From Mediterraneibacter faecis JCM 15917 (GTDB taxonomy: Bacteria; Bacillota; Clostridia; Lachnospirales; Lachnospiraceae): 64,000 bases of DNA. Position 1 is the first letter of the stretch. Every line of letters starts with the position of its first letter. This document shows, piece after piece, positions 16,687 through 25,985 of the stretch. Where the stretch lies: positions 269,676 through 333,675 of the forward strand of contig BBDW01000002.1 of NCBI GenBank assembly GCA_001312505.1. The letters are read 5' to 3'. The position numbers were made by a program, and so were the translations under genes. The notes below the pieces were generated by a model that had not been told where the DNA came from, ran no database searches, and worked only from the letters and a program-made list of their open reading frames with translations.

Positions 16687-17250
16687 ATGAACATTTTGAT
16701 TGATAAGTTTCCGGAATTTGTATCAGTGGACGGAAAGGAATATCCGGTGGAGACAGATTTCCGGAAATGGATAAGACTAATGAAACTGGTAGAGGACGAC
16801 AGTGTACCGGAGAATGTTAAGTGCGGACTAATGATGCAATGGTATACGGACGCAATACCGGACGATCTGGAAGCTGCAATTGATGCACTCGGCGAGTTCC
16901 TCGCCATGAATCCGGGTGAAAAAGAAGAAATTGCACCTGTGCAATCATCAAAACAGGTCTATTCCTACGAGGAAGACATGACATGGATCTACAGCGCATT
17001 CAGGGAAGTGTATGGTATTGACCTGCAGAAAATTGAGTATATGCACTGGTGGGAGTTTCAGACATTATTTACAGGGCTTCCGGAAAGCACAGAGATTAAG
17101 CAGAGAATGATGTACCGAAGTATAGATCTCAGAACTGTAAAGGACAAGGATGAGCGTAAAAGAATCAAGAGAATACAGGATGCCATTGCGCTGAAGAAGA
17201 GAAAGAGAAAAATGACAGACTACGAGATTGGGGGGGATATGTTTGCGTGA
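16687..17250 (+). CDS. Bacteriophage Gp15 family tail chaperone partner
   Basis: 187 residues. The opening DKFPEFVSVDGKEYPVETDFRKWIR and the WxYxDAIPDDLEAAI region are characteristic of the Gp15 family, the second tail chaperone in A118-like phages. It follows the first chaperone by three bases. The run at 17230-17236 puts an extra Gly in the C-terminal YEIGDMFA. Confidence 0.85.
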   Translation: MNILIDKFPEFVSVDGKEYPVETDFRKWIRLMKLVEDDSVPENVKCGLMMQWYTDAIPDDLEAAIDALGEFLAMNPGEKEEIAPVQSSKQVYSYEEDMTWIYSAFREVYGIDLQKIEYMHWWEFQTLFTGLPESTEIKQRMMYRSIDLRTVKDKDERKRIKRIQDAIALKKRKRKMTDYEIGGDMFA

Positions 17251-17405
17251 CAAAGAAAATGATGATCAACATCCCGACAGAACGCAAATGGTACAGGTGT
17301 CCTTATTGTGGAAAGAAACTGCTGATATACGAAGATACAGCCAAGTGCAATGGCGTGTATCTTAATTGTCGGGAATGCAGGAGAGAAGTGAAGATTAGGA
17401 TTTAA
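17247..17405 (+). CDS. Com-like small zinc-finger protein (52 aa)
   Basis: GTG 17247 overlaps the previous TGA. Two cysteine pairs, CPYCGKKL and CRECRRE, form a zinc ribbon like the Mu Com family, which controls translation of neighbouring genes. Small Com-like proteins are often inserted before the tape measure gene. Too short to appear in many gene calls. Confidence 0.7.
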   Translation: MTKKMMINIPTERKWYRCPYCGKKLLIYEDTAKCNGVYLNCRECRREVKIRI

Positions 17406-17449
17406 GCACATGTGAGCCGTTGAGCCGTGCTATCAGAAAGGGTGATAGT

Positions 17450-20011
17450 ATGGCGGACGGCTATTTGAATTTTGATACAAAAATTAATGAAAAAGGGTTC
17501 AACGACGGCATAAAGAAGCTGGGAAGCTCGGGAAAAGCGGATTATCGGTTGTAACGAAAGCAACTGCAGGAGCAGTAGCTGCTATTGGAACAGGAGCGGC
17601 CGCAATCGTAAAGACATCACTTGATGTGGTGGCAAATATGGAGCAGCAGGTCGGCGGAGTAGAGACACTGTTTAAGGACAGTGCATCGACGGTAATTAAA
17701 AATGCCAATATGGCGTATAGGACAGCTCAGATTTCCGCGAATGAGTATATGTCCACGGTAACGAGCTTCTCGGCATCATTGCTGCAGGGGGGGCTTGGTG
17801 GAGATACTGCGAAGGCAGCAGAAATTGCGAATACAGCACTGATTGATATGGCAGATAATGCCAATAAGATGGGCACGAACATGCGCGACATCCAGAATGC
17901 TTATCAGGGATTTGCAAAGCAGAATTACACCATGCTCGACAACCTGAAGCTGGGATATGGCGGTACACAGGCGGAAATGATCCGGCTGATCAACGACTCA
18001 GGTGTTCTGAACGAAAAGATAGAGGATCTCGATAACGTTACATTTGATCAGATGATCCTCGCAATCCATAAGATCCAGGAAAATCTTGGAATAACCGGAA
18101 CATCTGCGAAGGAAGCGTCAACAACAATTGAGGGATCTGTTAATTCTGCGAAAGCTGCATGGGAGAACTTTGAAGCAGGCGTGATCAGCGCGAATGATCT
18201 TGTAGATACTTTCTGGACAGCTTCACAAAATATCTTCAACAATTTGGAACAGATTATTCCGAGACTTGGGAAGACTGGAATGGATGTTCTTGAATCATTA
18301 TCTGGAAAAATCGGAGAAGCTGTGCCGCAGCTAAAAGTTTTTACGGATAGTGTTGGAAATTTGGCAGATAAGTTGCAGAACATGAGCACAGATGAGCTTA
18401 TGAATCTCGGCAAGACGGTAGCGGTTCTTGCAGGGGCAGCTCCGGCATTTAGTGCACTTGGGAAAAGTGCCGGTACATGTGGCGATATCTTGAGTGGTCT
18501 GGGAGAAATAAGCGGCGGAACAGTAGCAAAGCTGAACAAGATGCCGGGAGATATCAAAAAACTCGGCGGAAAGATGAAAGCTGGCGCCAAGGCACTTTCT
18601 ACAGCAAAAGATGCAGTGTTGATTCCATTTGAAGGAATGGAAGAACAGATTTCCGGAGTGCTTGGTAAAATAACGTACCATGTGAAATATTATGGAGCCG
18701 GAATTCAGAATCAGATCAGCAAATTAGGCGCACCAGTGACAAATGCAGTGTCTAAATTTACTGCGCCAATAAGAAAACTTGGATCGGTAATCGGTGGAAG
18801 TTTTGGAAAAGTAGGAACACAGATTTCCGGGTATGCAAGTATCATTGGAAATGCCTTTGCGCCGATTCTGTCATCGGTTGCCGGATTTATCCCATCCTTT
18901 ATCAGTCTGCTGAATTTCGGGGCGGTCGCAGCCGTTGTTGTTGCCGGCTTGGGATTGATCTACAGTCAGTTTGGAACGCAGATTGATCAGCTGCTGCTTC
19001 TTGCGCAGACGAAAGGTCCGGAGATTATTTCCAATCTTGGAAATGGAATTACAGCAGCACTTCCGGGATTGATGGGGCAGGGCGCAACGCTGATTTTGGG
19101 ATTAATGAATGCAATCACAGCGAATCTGCCGGCGCTTATTTCTACGGGCGCAAGTATTATAGCAACACTTGTGAGCAGTTTGGCAGAACAGCTCCCGCAA
19201 TTGATTCCGGCAGCGGCAAGTATGATTCTGACACTGGTGGAGGCGATGATCAGCAATCTCCCACAGATTATCTCGTCAGGACTTGATTTAATGATGGGGC
19301 TCGCACAGGGGGGGATCGCAAATGCAATCCCGCAGGTGACAGCGAAAGCGCCGGTCATTATTGGAAAACTGGCATCTACGATTATTACGAACCTGCCAAA
19401 GATCATACAAACTGGTATTCAGATTCTCACACAATTGGCGGTCGGACTGGTAAAAGGAATTCCGACCCTGCTTGGTAAGATCCCGTCCATGATCAGCCAG
19501 ATCAAGAATGCATTCACCAGTGTGGACTGGGGAAGTGTCGGCGTTAATATTATCAAAGGAATTGCAAGCGGACTTAGCAGCGCGGCAAAGAGTCTGGCAG
19601 ATGCAGCAGCAAATGCAGCAAGCAATGCCCTTGACTGGGTGAAATCAAAACTTGGTATTCATTCACCGTCCCGTGTGTTTCGTGATCAGGTAGGTAAGAT
19701 GATGGCTCTTGGTATGGGAATCGGATTTGAGAAGAATATTCCAGTCAAGAGCATGAGCGCAGGAGTCAAGAGAGCTGTAGGAAGCCTGAAGAAGTCAGCT
19801 GAATTGATTACAAGCAGAAGCACATCCAACAACAGCGTGGATGGAATACGAAACCATCCGGTATGGGGGCGGACCAACGGATCAGACGGATTATGACAGA
19901 TTGGAGAGGATACAGATGAAAGCGGCCAAGACGATAGCGAAGAGACCAATATATCTTGGAACAGAGCGAATTGACAAGCCACTGCCGAAAGGAGCGGTAC
20001 CGCAAGTATGA
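17450..20011 (+). CDS. Tail tape measure protein (two frameshifts)
   Basis: ATG 17450 follows GAAAGGGTGATAG. The frame MADGYLNFDTKINEKGF breaks near 17538 (one G missing) and resumes as GLSVVTKATAGAVAAIG. A second break at 19865-19869 (five G, four needed) restores PTDQTDYDRLERIQMKAAKT and ends at 20011. About 853 residues: TP901-type core, several hydrophobic segments around 18900-19500, helical repeats. It fixes tail length and enters the host membrane. The restored end overlaps the next gene by ATGA, which supports the correction. Confidence 0.9.
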
Positions 20012-20790
20012 TTGTATATTATGAAAATTCAAAAGGGGAGCAACTGAATCTTCTGAAGGCTCCCTATAGGACTATGAAGACAGACTGGTTTGATGCGGAC
20101 TGGTCAGAGTCTTCTAACGGGTATGAAAAGACCGTGACAATTGACGTATTCGGGAAACGAAACGAATTCCGGTCGAATATGGAGCAACTCTATAAGATCA
20201 TAGCAGTTGATGCGGAAAATGAAGTATATGGAAGGCTGTATGTAAATGGAGCTTATTTACGATGCAGGATATTAAAATCGGCAAAGGAAGGATGGAAAGG
20301 TTACGTCTATTCCGAGGTGGGACTTACCTTTCAGGCACCGGAGCTTGTGTGGGTGGTAGAAACTGGAAAACAATTCTTTCCACAGCCCGAAGAAGAGGCA
20401 GCTGCAGGTATTGATTTTCCGTATAATCATCCGTTCGACTTTGCAGGAGTGAAGCGCGGGACCGCTGTGTGGGAAGTAGAGCATATTATTCCGAGTGATT
20501 TCCAGATGATTATCTACGGACCATGCGTGAATCCAAGAATCTTAATCAATGATTATCCTTATGAGGTATTTGTGACACTGGAACGAAATGAATATCTTGT
20601 GATCGACAGCAGATCTTGTAAGGTTATGAGATATTTATCAAATGGAACTGTGCAGAATGCATTTAATGAGAGAGCGCTGGAACATAGCATATTTGAGAAA
20701 ATTCCTTCCGGGCTTTTAAATATCAACTGGTCGGGAGACTTTGGTTTTGATTTGACCTTATTTTTGAACAGGAGGGAGCCGCCGTGGTAA
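20008..20790 (+). CDS. Distal tail protein (Dit-like)
   Basis: 260 residues from ATG 20008, overlapping the tape measure stop. N-terminal beta domain (NLLKAPYRTMKTDWFDADW), GLTFQAPELVWV, and the C-terminal half typical of phage tail family/Dit proteins (INWSGDFGFDLTLF). Forms the hub linking the tail tube to the baseplate or fibre. It overlaps the next gene by seven bases. Confidence 0.85.
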   Translation: MIVYYENSKGEQLNLLKAPYRTMKTDWFDADWSESSNGYEKTVTIDVFGKRNEFRSNMEQLYKIIAVDAENEVYGRLYVNGAYLRCRILKSAKEGWKGYVYSEVGLTFQAPELVWVVETGKQFFPQPEEEAAAGIDFPYNHPFDFAGVKRGTAVWEVEHIIPSDFQMIIYGPCVNPRILINDYPYEVFVTLERNEYLVIDSRSCKVMRYLSNGTVQNAFNERALEHSIFEKIPSGLLNINWSGDFGFDLTLFLNRREPPW

Positions 20791-21774
20791 CACTGGCAGA
20801 TAAGAATCTACATGAGATTGGATATGTGAAAGATGCTAATTTTACTGCAGATGTGAATGGAGAGTACGAGTTTTCAGTTCAGATCGCAAGATCAAACTGG
20901 TATCCGGAATTGAACTTTTCCAGTTATATATACATTGTTGGTACAGAATATGGTGGAATTATCGGTGAGATCCTGACGGATACCACACTTGATTATGTGG
21001 AAGTGAAAGGGATCACCTGGCGTGGATTTTTGCAGTACAAAGTGATTGAGCCGCCGGCAGGATCTGATTACAAGAAAGTAACAGGGGGAAATACATCAGG
21101 TTATGAAAGCATTGATTGAACCGGAGTTTAGTGGCTTGTATGTAGTGTCTTCCAAGAATACAGAAATCACGGTCAGTAATTATCTGTTTGACCGCTACTG
21201 TACCTTGCTTGCAGGGATTAGCAAGATGCTGAAAAGCAAAGAGTATAGGTTGAACATCCGGTTCCTTCGGGAGCAGGGAGAACCGGGATATCTGCTGATA
21301 GAAGCAGTTCCTGTTGTAGATTATTCAAAAAAACTGGAACTGTCGAAAGACATGCAGCTGAATTATACAATGGATGATAAGCGGAATGGAGTGAATCATC
21401 TGATCGTAGCAGGAAAGGGAGAACTTCAGGAAAGAAATGTATTCCATCTGTATGTACAGAAAAACGGTAGTATTGGAAAAGAAAAATATTATACTGGGCT
21501 GGATGAAATCACGGAGGTGTACGAAAATACATCAACGGAGACGGATGAACTTGAGAAAAATGCAATTGAACGACTTCAGGACCGAATGAATAAGAAGACA
21601 TTCAAAATGGATGTTGCAAGTCTTGGACTTCAGGTCGGTATTGGAGATATCGTAGGAGGCAGAGATTACCTGACCGGGATGTATATGTCAAAGCCTGTAA
21701 AGAACATCATCTATGAAATCACAAATGATGTAGAATCAATTACTTATAAATTGGAAGGAGAAGATGAAGAATGA
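20784..21774 (+). CDS. Tail protein, Gp37/Tal-like (frameshift at 21084)
   Basis: GTG 20784. The frame runs to KVTGGNTSG and stops; the rest (MKALIEPEFSGLYVV onward) is in the next frame. Five G at 21084-21088 where four give GEIHQVMKALIEPEF join them into about 330 residues. The pattern (VEVKGITWRGFLQYKVI, later GDIVGGRDYLTGM) matches siphovirus ReqiPepy6 Gp37-like/antireceptor proteins. Confidence 0.85.
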
Positions 21775-22712
21775 AAATTGTATCTGGAAGAACCGGATCA
21801 CCCCCCCATGTGACTTCGCAGCAGTTCCGGCAGATGCTGGAAGGAATACTGGGACAGGACAGTTATATTCTCACGAGCGGAGAAAATTTAAAGCCGGAAT
21901 TGAGTTCCAATAATCTGCTCAAGATCCGGAGCGGGATGATGTGCCATCATGGATGTATTTCCTGTGTGGAAATCGGAACTTATGATGAGGTCACTCTGAC
22001 GAATGGATCACATGGAATGCAGAGAATTGACCTCGTGGTAAACCGGTATACCAGGAATGCGGAGACAGAGGTTGAAAAATGCGAATGGAAGGTGATCACC
22101 GGGACAGCAAAGGCGAGCAGCCCAGCAGTTCCGACATATACGAAGAGCAATCTTCAGGAGGGAGATCTTGTAGATGAGTGTCCGGTATTTGAAATTCACT
22201 ACAATGGAATCAATGTTACGGAGGTGAAGAGCCTGTTGAGTGTAGTGGGATCACTTGCTGAATTAAATGGCAAATCATATGAGCTGATCAAAGTCAGTGA
22301 TAACAGATATGTGAAGAAATACGCAGACGGACGCTTTGAAGCATATGGTCATATAGCAATCAAGGATCTTGTATTTGCAAATCAGATTGGATCAAGCGGT
22401 GTTTATTACGCTCAATATCAGAAATTAAATATTGGGATTACTGCTAAAACCATTTCATCTGTACAACACACGGCAAATAACTCTGGTGTTGTATGGACTG
22501 GCAATGCATCTGTGTCTGGAATCGACATGAAAGGAACTATCTTGCAATATGGTAATACTTCCAGAGCAACAGATTTAACTATGATGTTAAGGGAACCTGG
22601 AAATAACTCACAATTCTTATTTCTAAGGAATTGGCAGTGGTTTTGGATTCACATCCGGCGCAGGTCGGGTGTCTTTGTTATGCGCTTTTATATATGCAAC
22701 ATAGAAACATGA
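21771..22712 (+). CDS. Baseplate upper / tail fibre-like protein
   Basis: About 313 residues. The first 50 residues (SGRTGSPHVTSQQFRQMLEGIL, one extra Pro from the C-run at 21801-21807) are a hallmark of baseplate proteins in Lachnospiraceae phages. The middle ends in the fibre-like segment around 22300. The last 40 or so residues are odd (Trp, Arg-rich) and overlap a terminator-like hairpin (about 22650-22675), so the natural end may be earlier and an indel may have changed the frame here. Confidence 0.75.
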   Translation: MKIVSGRTGSPPHVTSQQFRQMLEGILGQDSYILTSGENLKPELSSNNLLKIRSGMMCHHGCISCVEIGTYDEVTLTNGSHGMQRIDLVVNRYTRNAETEVEKCEWKVITGTAKASSPAVPTYTKSNLQEGDLVDECPVFEIHYNGINVTEVKSLLSVVGSLAELNGKSYELIKVSDNRYVKKYADGRFEAYGHIAIKDLVFANQIGSSGVYYAQYQKLNIGITAKTISSVQHTANNSGVVWTGNASVSGIDMKGTILQYGNTSRATDLTMMLREPGNNSQFLFLRNWQWFWIHIRRRSGVFVMRFYICNIET

Positions 22713-22731
22713 TTCAGAGAAAGGAAAAGAT

Positions 22732-23103
22732 ATGAAAATTATATTCAACGATGGTCAGGAGCTGACAGTGCAGGATGTATCCATTCAGGCTGATGGTGGT
22801 CTTCTGGTCAAAACAATCTCAGCAACAGAGGATGAGATCAAAGCAATTTTTTCAGACTCCATGACAACAAAGAAGATGACAGTCCGTGAGCGTGGATCAG
22901 AGCTTGCATGCTATGAAAATTATACGAAGTTTGATGCTGTTGTGAAGTATACAGCGGGCATTCTTGGAATTGTCATGTACCAGGAAGAGCAGGCACCGGA
23001 AGACCGAATCAAGGCACTTGAGAAAGAAAAGGCAGACATGAAGGAGAAGATTGACCAGTTAGAGGGCTGTCTTCTGGAAATGTCTGAGCTGGTATATCAG
23101 TAA
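22732..23103 (+). CDS. Conserved phage protein following the fibre gene (123 aa)
   Basis: ATG 22732 after AAAGGAAAAG. N-terminal beta part (MKIIFNDGQELTVQDV), C-terminal coiled coil (about residues 88-120). A conserved partner between fibre and XkdX-type genes in clostridial phages; function unknown. Confidence 0.7.
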   Translation: MKIIFNDGQELTVQDVSIQADGGLLVKTISATEDEIKAIFSDSMTTKKMTVRERGSELACYENYTKFDAVVKYTAGILGIVMYQEEQAPEDRIKALEKEKADMKEKIDQLEGCLLEMSELVYQ

Positions 23104-23159
23104 TGGTAACTCTATTAACCAATTTATTCATAATGCTACAAAACAACGGAGGTAAAGAA

Positions 23160-23303
23160 ATGATGGCAATGTTATGGGCACAGCAGATTATGTTGGGAAA
23201 GAAAACGTATGAACAGGTTCCAAGACTTTTGAAAGATAAGGTAAAAGAGATCCTGGAAGATTCCGGAATGGGCGAACTTGTTACAGATGAGACACAGGAG
23301 TAG
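23160..23303 (+). CDS. XkdX/CD1375-like small phage protein
   Basis: I use ATG 23160 (GGAGGTAAAGAA upstream); the frame from 23103 overlaps the previous stop. About 47 residues of the pattern MWAQQIMLGKKTYEQVPRLLKDKVKEIL found after fibre genes in clostridial phages. Role unknown. Confidence 0.7.
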   Translation: MMAMLWAQQIMLGKKTYEQVPRLLKDKVKEILEDSGMGELVTDETQE

Positions 23304-23315
23304 AGGTGAAAACAG

Positions 23316-24200
23316 ATGGCAGTAAAAACAGCACAGTATATATTTAATGGTCAGACGATTAATCTGACATACAATTCAACATCAGGAAAATGGGAAGCGA
23401 CGGTAACTGCACCAAGTAAATCCAGTTATAGCCAGACGGACCACGTTCTGGGCGGTACGGTAAAGGCTACAGATGTGGCAGGAAATACAACGACCGTTGA
23501 TCAGAGCCATGCAACACTTGGTTCCTCTCTGAAGATCAGAGTCAAAGAGAAGGTAGCTCCGGTAATCAGTATCACTGCACCGACAGCCGATTCTTATATT
23601 ACAAACGCAACACCGACCATCAAGTTTACGGTAACAGATGCAGATTCTGGTGTAAATTCCGGTACAATCGCAATGAAGCTGGATGGTACAGCCGTTACAG
23701 TTACAAAGACAGCAATCACAGGTGGATATGAATGCAGCTATAAACCGACTACCGCACTGAAAGATGGAAGTCACACAATTTCTGTGACAGCATCAGATAA
23801 TGATGGAAATGCAGCTTCAGCGAAGACAGCAACCTTTACAGTGGATACAGTACCGCCGACTCTGACGATTACAGCACCGGCAGAAGGTCTTGTGACAAAT
23901 AAGACAACTATTACTGTTACAGGTAAGACAGACGATGCAACATCTAAGCCGGTTACAGTTACTGTAAATGGTGCAGCGGCTACAGTTGGGACAGATGGAT
24001 TCTTTAGCAAGGATGTAACGCTGACCAATGGTGCAAACAAGATTACGATCATTGCCAAGGACAAAGCAGGTAAGACTACAACGATCACGAGAAATGTAAC
24101 GCTTGATACAGCCGCTCCGGTGATCAAGTCTATCACCCTGACTCCGAATCCGGTTGATTGTGGTAAGACCTTTGTGATTGCTGTAGAGATTACGGACTAG
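23316..24200 (+). CDS. Ig-like domain structural (decoration or adhesion) protein
   Basis: 294 residues: an N-terminal domain, then about three bacterial Ig-like repeats. Each has the pattern APVISITAPTADSYIT ... GSHTISVTASDNDGN ... TATFTVDT. Thr, Ala and Lys dominate. Such repeats in phage tails and fibres bind host surface or mucin glycans. The gene lies with two further Ig-like genes. No signal peptide. Confidence 0.8.
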   Translation: MAVKTAQYIFNGQTINLTYNSTSGKWEATVTAPSKSSYSQTDHVLGGTVKATDVAGNTTTVDQSHATLGSSLKIRVKEKVAPVISITAPTADSYITNATPTIKFTVTDADSGVNSGTIAMKLDGTAVTVTKTAITGGYECSYKPTTALKDGSHTISVTASDNDGNAASAKTATFTVDTVPPTLTITAPAEGLVTNKTTITVTGKTDDATSKPVTVTVNGAAATVGTDGFFSKDVTLTNGANKITIIAKDKAGKTTTITRNVTLDTAAPVIKSITLTPNPVDCGKTFVIAVEITD

Positions 24201-24211
24201 GAGGTTCTGTT

Positions 24212-24511
24212 ATGGTTGTGAAGGCAACCGGCAAGGTAGACGGGAAAGAGGTTATCTTTGAACGGGCAGAAGGGGGGGATCTGTGGAAAGTCACGATCCC
24301 CCCCTATGATCTTGATGGGATGTATGTGGTAGAAGTGACTGCAGAAGACGAGGCGGGTAATATAGCATTTTGCACGAAGTTACTGTTAATCGTGGATCCA
24401 GCTACTCTATGCATCCATCTCATACCATATGAGTATACCGTGGAAGTAGTTCAGGAAGAATTTTGTGTGGATGTGGTTCATCCGTGTCATGGGAGGTGCT
24501 GTTGTGAATAG
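24212..24511 (+). CDS. Single Ig-like domain phage protein with cysteine-rich tail
   Basis: About 99 residues from ATG 24212. Beta-sandwich motif DLDGMYVVEVTAEDEAGN is the bacterial Ig-like core. It ends in CHGRCCCE, an unusual Cys cluster. Both a G7 run (24272-24278) and a C7 run (24298-24304) sit in this short gene and add Gly and Pro. It overlaps the next gene. Confidence 0.7.
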   Translation: MVVKATGKVDGKEVIFERAEGGDLWKVTIPPYDLDGMYVVEVTAEDEAGNIAFCTKLLLIVDPATLCIHLIPYEYTVEVVQEEFCVDVVHPCHGRCCCE

Positions 24512-24773
24512 AGTAAGATTTATCCAGGGTGAGGACAAACATGTCAAACTGCTGGTAAGAAGTCCGAATAATGAACCATTTACCATTCTGGCAGCATCTT
24601 ACAGTCTGTCACGGTTTGGAGAAGTTGAATCTCATGGAGAATGTGAGATCAATGGTCATTATCTGGATATTAAAATTGCACCAGTGCAAAAGGCGAAGTC
24701 TTATATACTGGAAGTTACTTATGTGGTTGCTGATTCAACGAGGAAAGTAAGGATAGAAGTAGAGGTGGTATGA
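24504..24773 (+). CDS. Beta-rich phage structural protein (89 aa)
   Basis: GTG 24504 after GGGAGGTGC; the longer open frame overlaps the previous gene without a binding site. Beta-strand-rich (VRFIQGEDKHVKLLVRS..., KSYILEVTYVVAD). It probably belongs to the same tail-tip accessory set as the Ig-like genes. Confidence 0.6.
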   Translation: MNRVRFIQGEDKHVKLLVRSPNNEPFTILAASYSLSRFGEVESHGECEINGHYLDIKIAPVQKAKSYILEVTYVVADSTRKVRIEVEVV

Positions 24774-24937
24774 TGCTGACAATCACGGAAATCAAATTGA
24801 GCAAAAATCCTGTCGGGACAGGGGGGGAAAAGTTTACCATATCTGTGCAGATTCAGGAGACAGCAGATTATCCGTATGACTATCCTTATGATTTCCCGGT
24901 ATCCTGCACGGTCACAGCGAAACCGAAAGAAACATAA
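24773..24937 (+). CDS. Small Ig-like/beta phage protein (54 aa)
   Basis: ATG 24773 overlaps the previous stop (TGATG). Beta-rich with a Tyr-Pro repeat (DYPYDYPYDFP). The G7 run (24821-24827) adds a Gly. From 24938 to 25027 I see no gene. Confidence 0.55.
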   Translation: MLTITEIKLSKNPVGTGGEKFTISVQIQETADYPYDYPYDFPVSCTVTAKPKET

Positions 24938-25027
24938 AAATGATTTTCAGAGGGACTGAATATTGTATCATCAAATTACCCTGAGCTGTTTAAATAAGAA
25001 GAAACTCGTTTGAATTAACTGACAACC

Positions 25028-25351
25028 GTGATATACAGGTGGTACACAAAAACACCGAAAACCCCCGGAGTTTATGCGGCTCATGGAGGTATTGCTATGG
25101 CAGCAGGAGCTATCATTATAACGTTATTGGAGTTGATTGTCGGAACTATTGTAAATATCATATTGGGATGGAATGTATGGGACTACAGCAATCTTCCAGG
25201 AAATCTGCTTGGACAGATTTGTCCGCAATTTACGGTATTGTGGTTCTTCCTGTCGGCTGTAGCCGTCTATCTAGATGATTGGATAAGATACTTGCTGTGG
25301 GGGGAGAAAAACGGCCAAAATATAAATTTTAGAAAGGAAGGATTGAAATGA
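25028..25351 (+). CDS. CmpB-like putative permease (N-terminus doubtful)
   Basis: Residues about 35-100 match the CmpB-type family (LELIVGTIVNIILGWNVWDYS, later VLWFFLSAVAVYLDDWIRYLLWGE). In Lachnospiraceae phages this family precedes the holin. The usual protein is longer at the N-terminus, with an extra membrane helix and the SH/GG motif. Here only GTG 25028 is available, so the N-terminus is shortened or frameshifted. Two hydrophobic helices remain. Confidence 0.6.
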   Translation: MIYRWYTKTPKTPGVYAAHGGIAMAAGAIIITLLELIVGTIVNIILGWNVWDYSNLPGNLLGQICPQFTVLWFFLSAVAVYLDDWIRYLLWGEKNGQNINFRKEGLK

Positions 25352-25812
25352 TGGATAAGATTATCACATTGCTGTCAAGCAATTCATTTGTAAAAATTTT
25401 GCTGATAGCGGTTGCTCTAGATACGATACTTGGTGTACTCAGAGCGATTAAAGAACACAAATTCAACAGCTGCGTAGGAATCGACGGAGCAATTCGGAAA
25501 GCAGGAATGCTCCTGTCAGTAGGATTCCTTATGGCAACGGACGTGATTATGCATATTAATGTATTAGGCATGGTACCTGAGAAATATGTACAGATTCTTG
25601 GAATTGATAAGATGGGAATCTGCGAATTCTTCAGTCTACTATTCATATTGTACGAACTGGTTAGCATCCTCAAGAATATGACATTATGCGGACTTCCAGT
25701 ACCAACCAAAATCAAGAAATGGATTCAGAAATTCCTCGATGATATGACAGAAGAGCTTCCGAAAGAAGCAGCCAAGGAATTGCACCAGTGCAAGAAAGGA
25801 GAAGAATCATGA
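25348..25812 (+). CDS. Phage holin, toxin secretion/phage lysis (holin_4) family
   Basis: About 154 residues. A first hydrophobic helix (FVKILLIAVALDTILGVLRAI), the KEHKF.S..GIDGAIRKAG motif, then two more helices and a basic C-terminal tail. This is the TcdE/holin_4 pattern. It forms lesions that release endolysin. GTG-overlapping ATG start; GAAAGGAAGG precedes. It overlaps the next gene by four bases. Confidence 0.9.
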   Translation: MMDKIITLLSSNSFVKILLIAVALDTILGVLRAIKEHKFNSCVGIDGAIRKAGMLLSVGFLMATDVIMHINVLGMVPEKYVQILGIDKMGICEFFSLLFILYELVSILKNMTLCGLPVPTKIKKWIQKFLDDMTEELPKEAAKELHQCKKGEES

Positions 25813-25985
25813 CAGAACAGACAATTAAAGAAACAATTAAGAGTTTCGCTTACGGACTTTCAGCAAAGGAAATCTCCGATAACGAAGGAACATCACTTGA
25901 AGTTATGGAGAAGTTCGCAGAGGAACACGCTGCGGAGATTGAGCAGAAGAAAGCAGAATTGAAGGAAGGTGGATGGTATGAGTAA
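25809..25985 (+). CDS. Small helical phage protein between holin and lysin (58 aa)
   Basis: ATG 25809 (AAAGGAGAAGAATC), overlapping the holin stop. Contains a helix-turn-helix-like segment FAYGLSAKEISDNEGTSLEVMEKFAEEH. Overlaps the endolysin start. Function unknown. Confidence 0.65.
   Translation: MTEQTIKETIKSFAYGLSAKEISDNEGTSLEVMEKFAEEHAAEIEQKKAELKEGGWYE

Noticed and set aside
16282..17250. Programmed frameshift linking the two tail chaperone genes
   Set aside because: Both genes have their own starts three bases apart and family matches; no slippery sequence at the junction.
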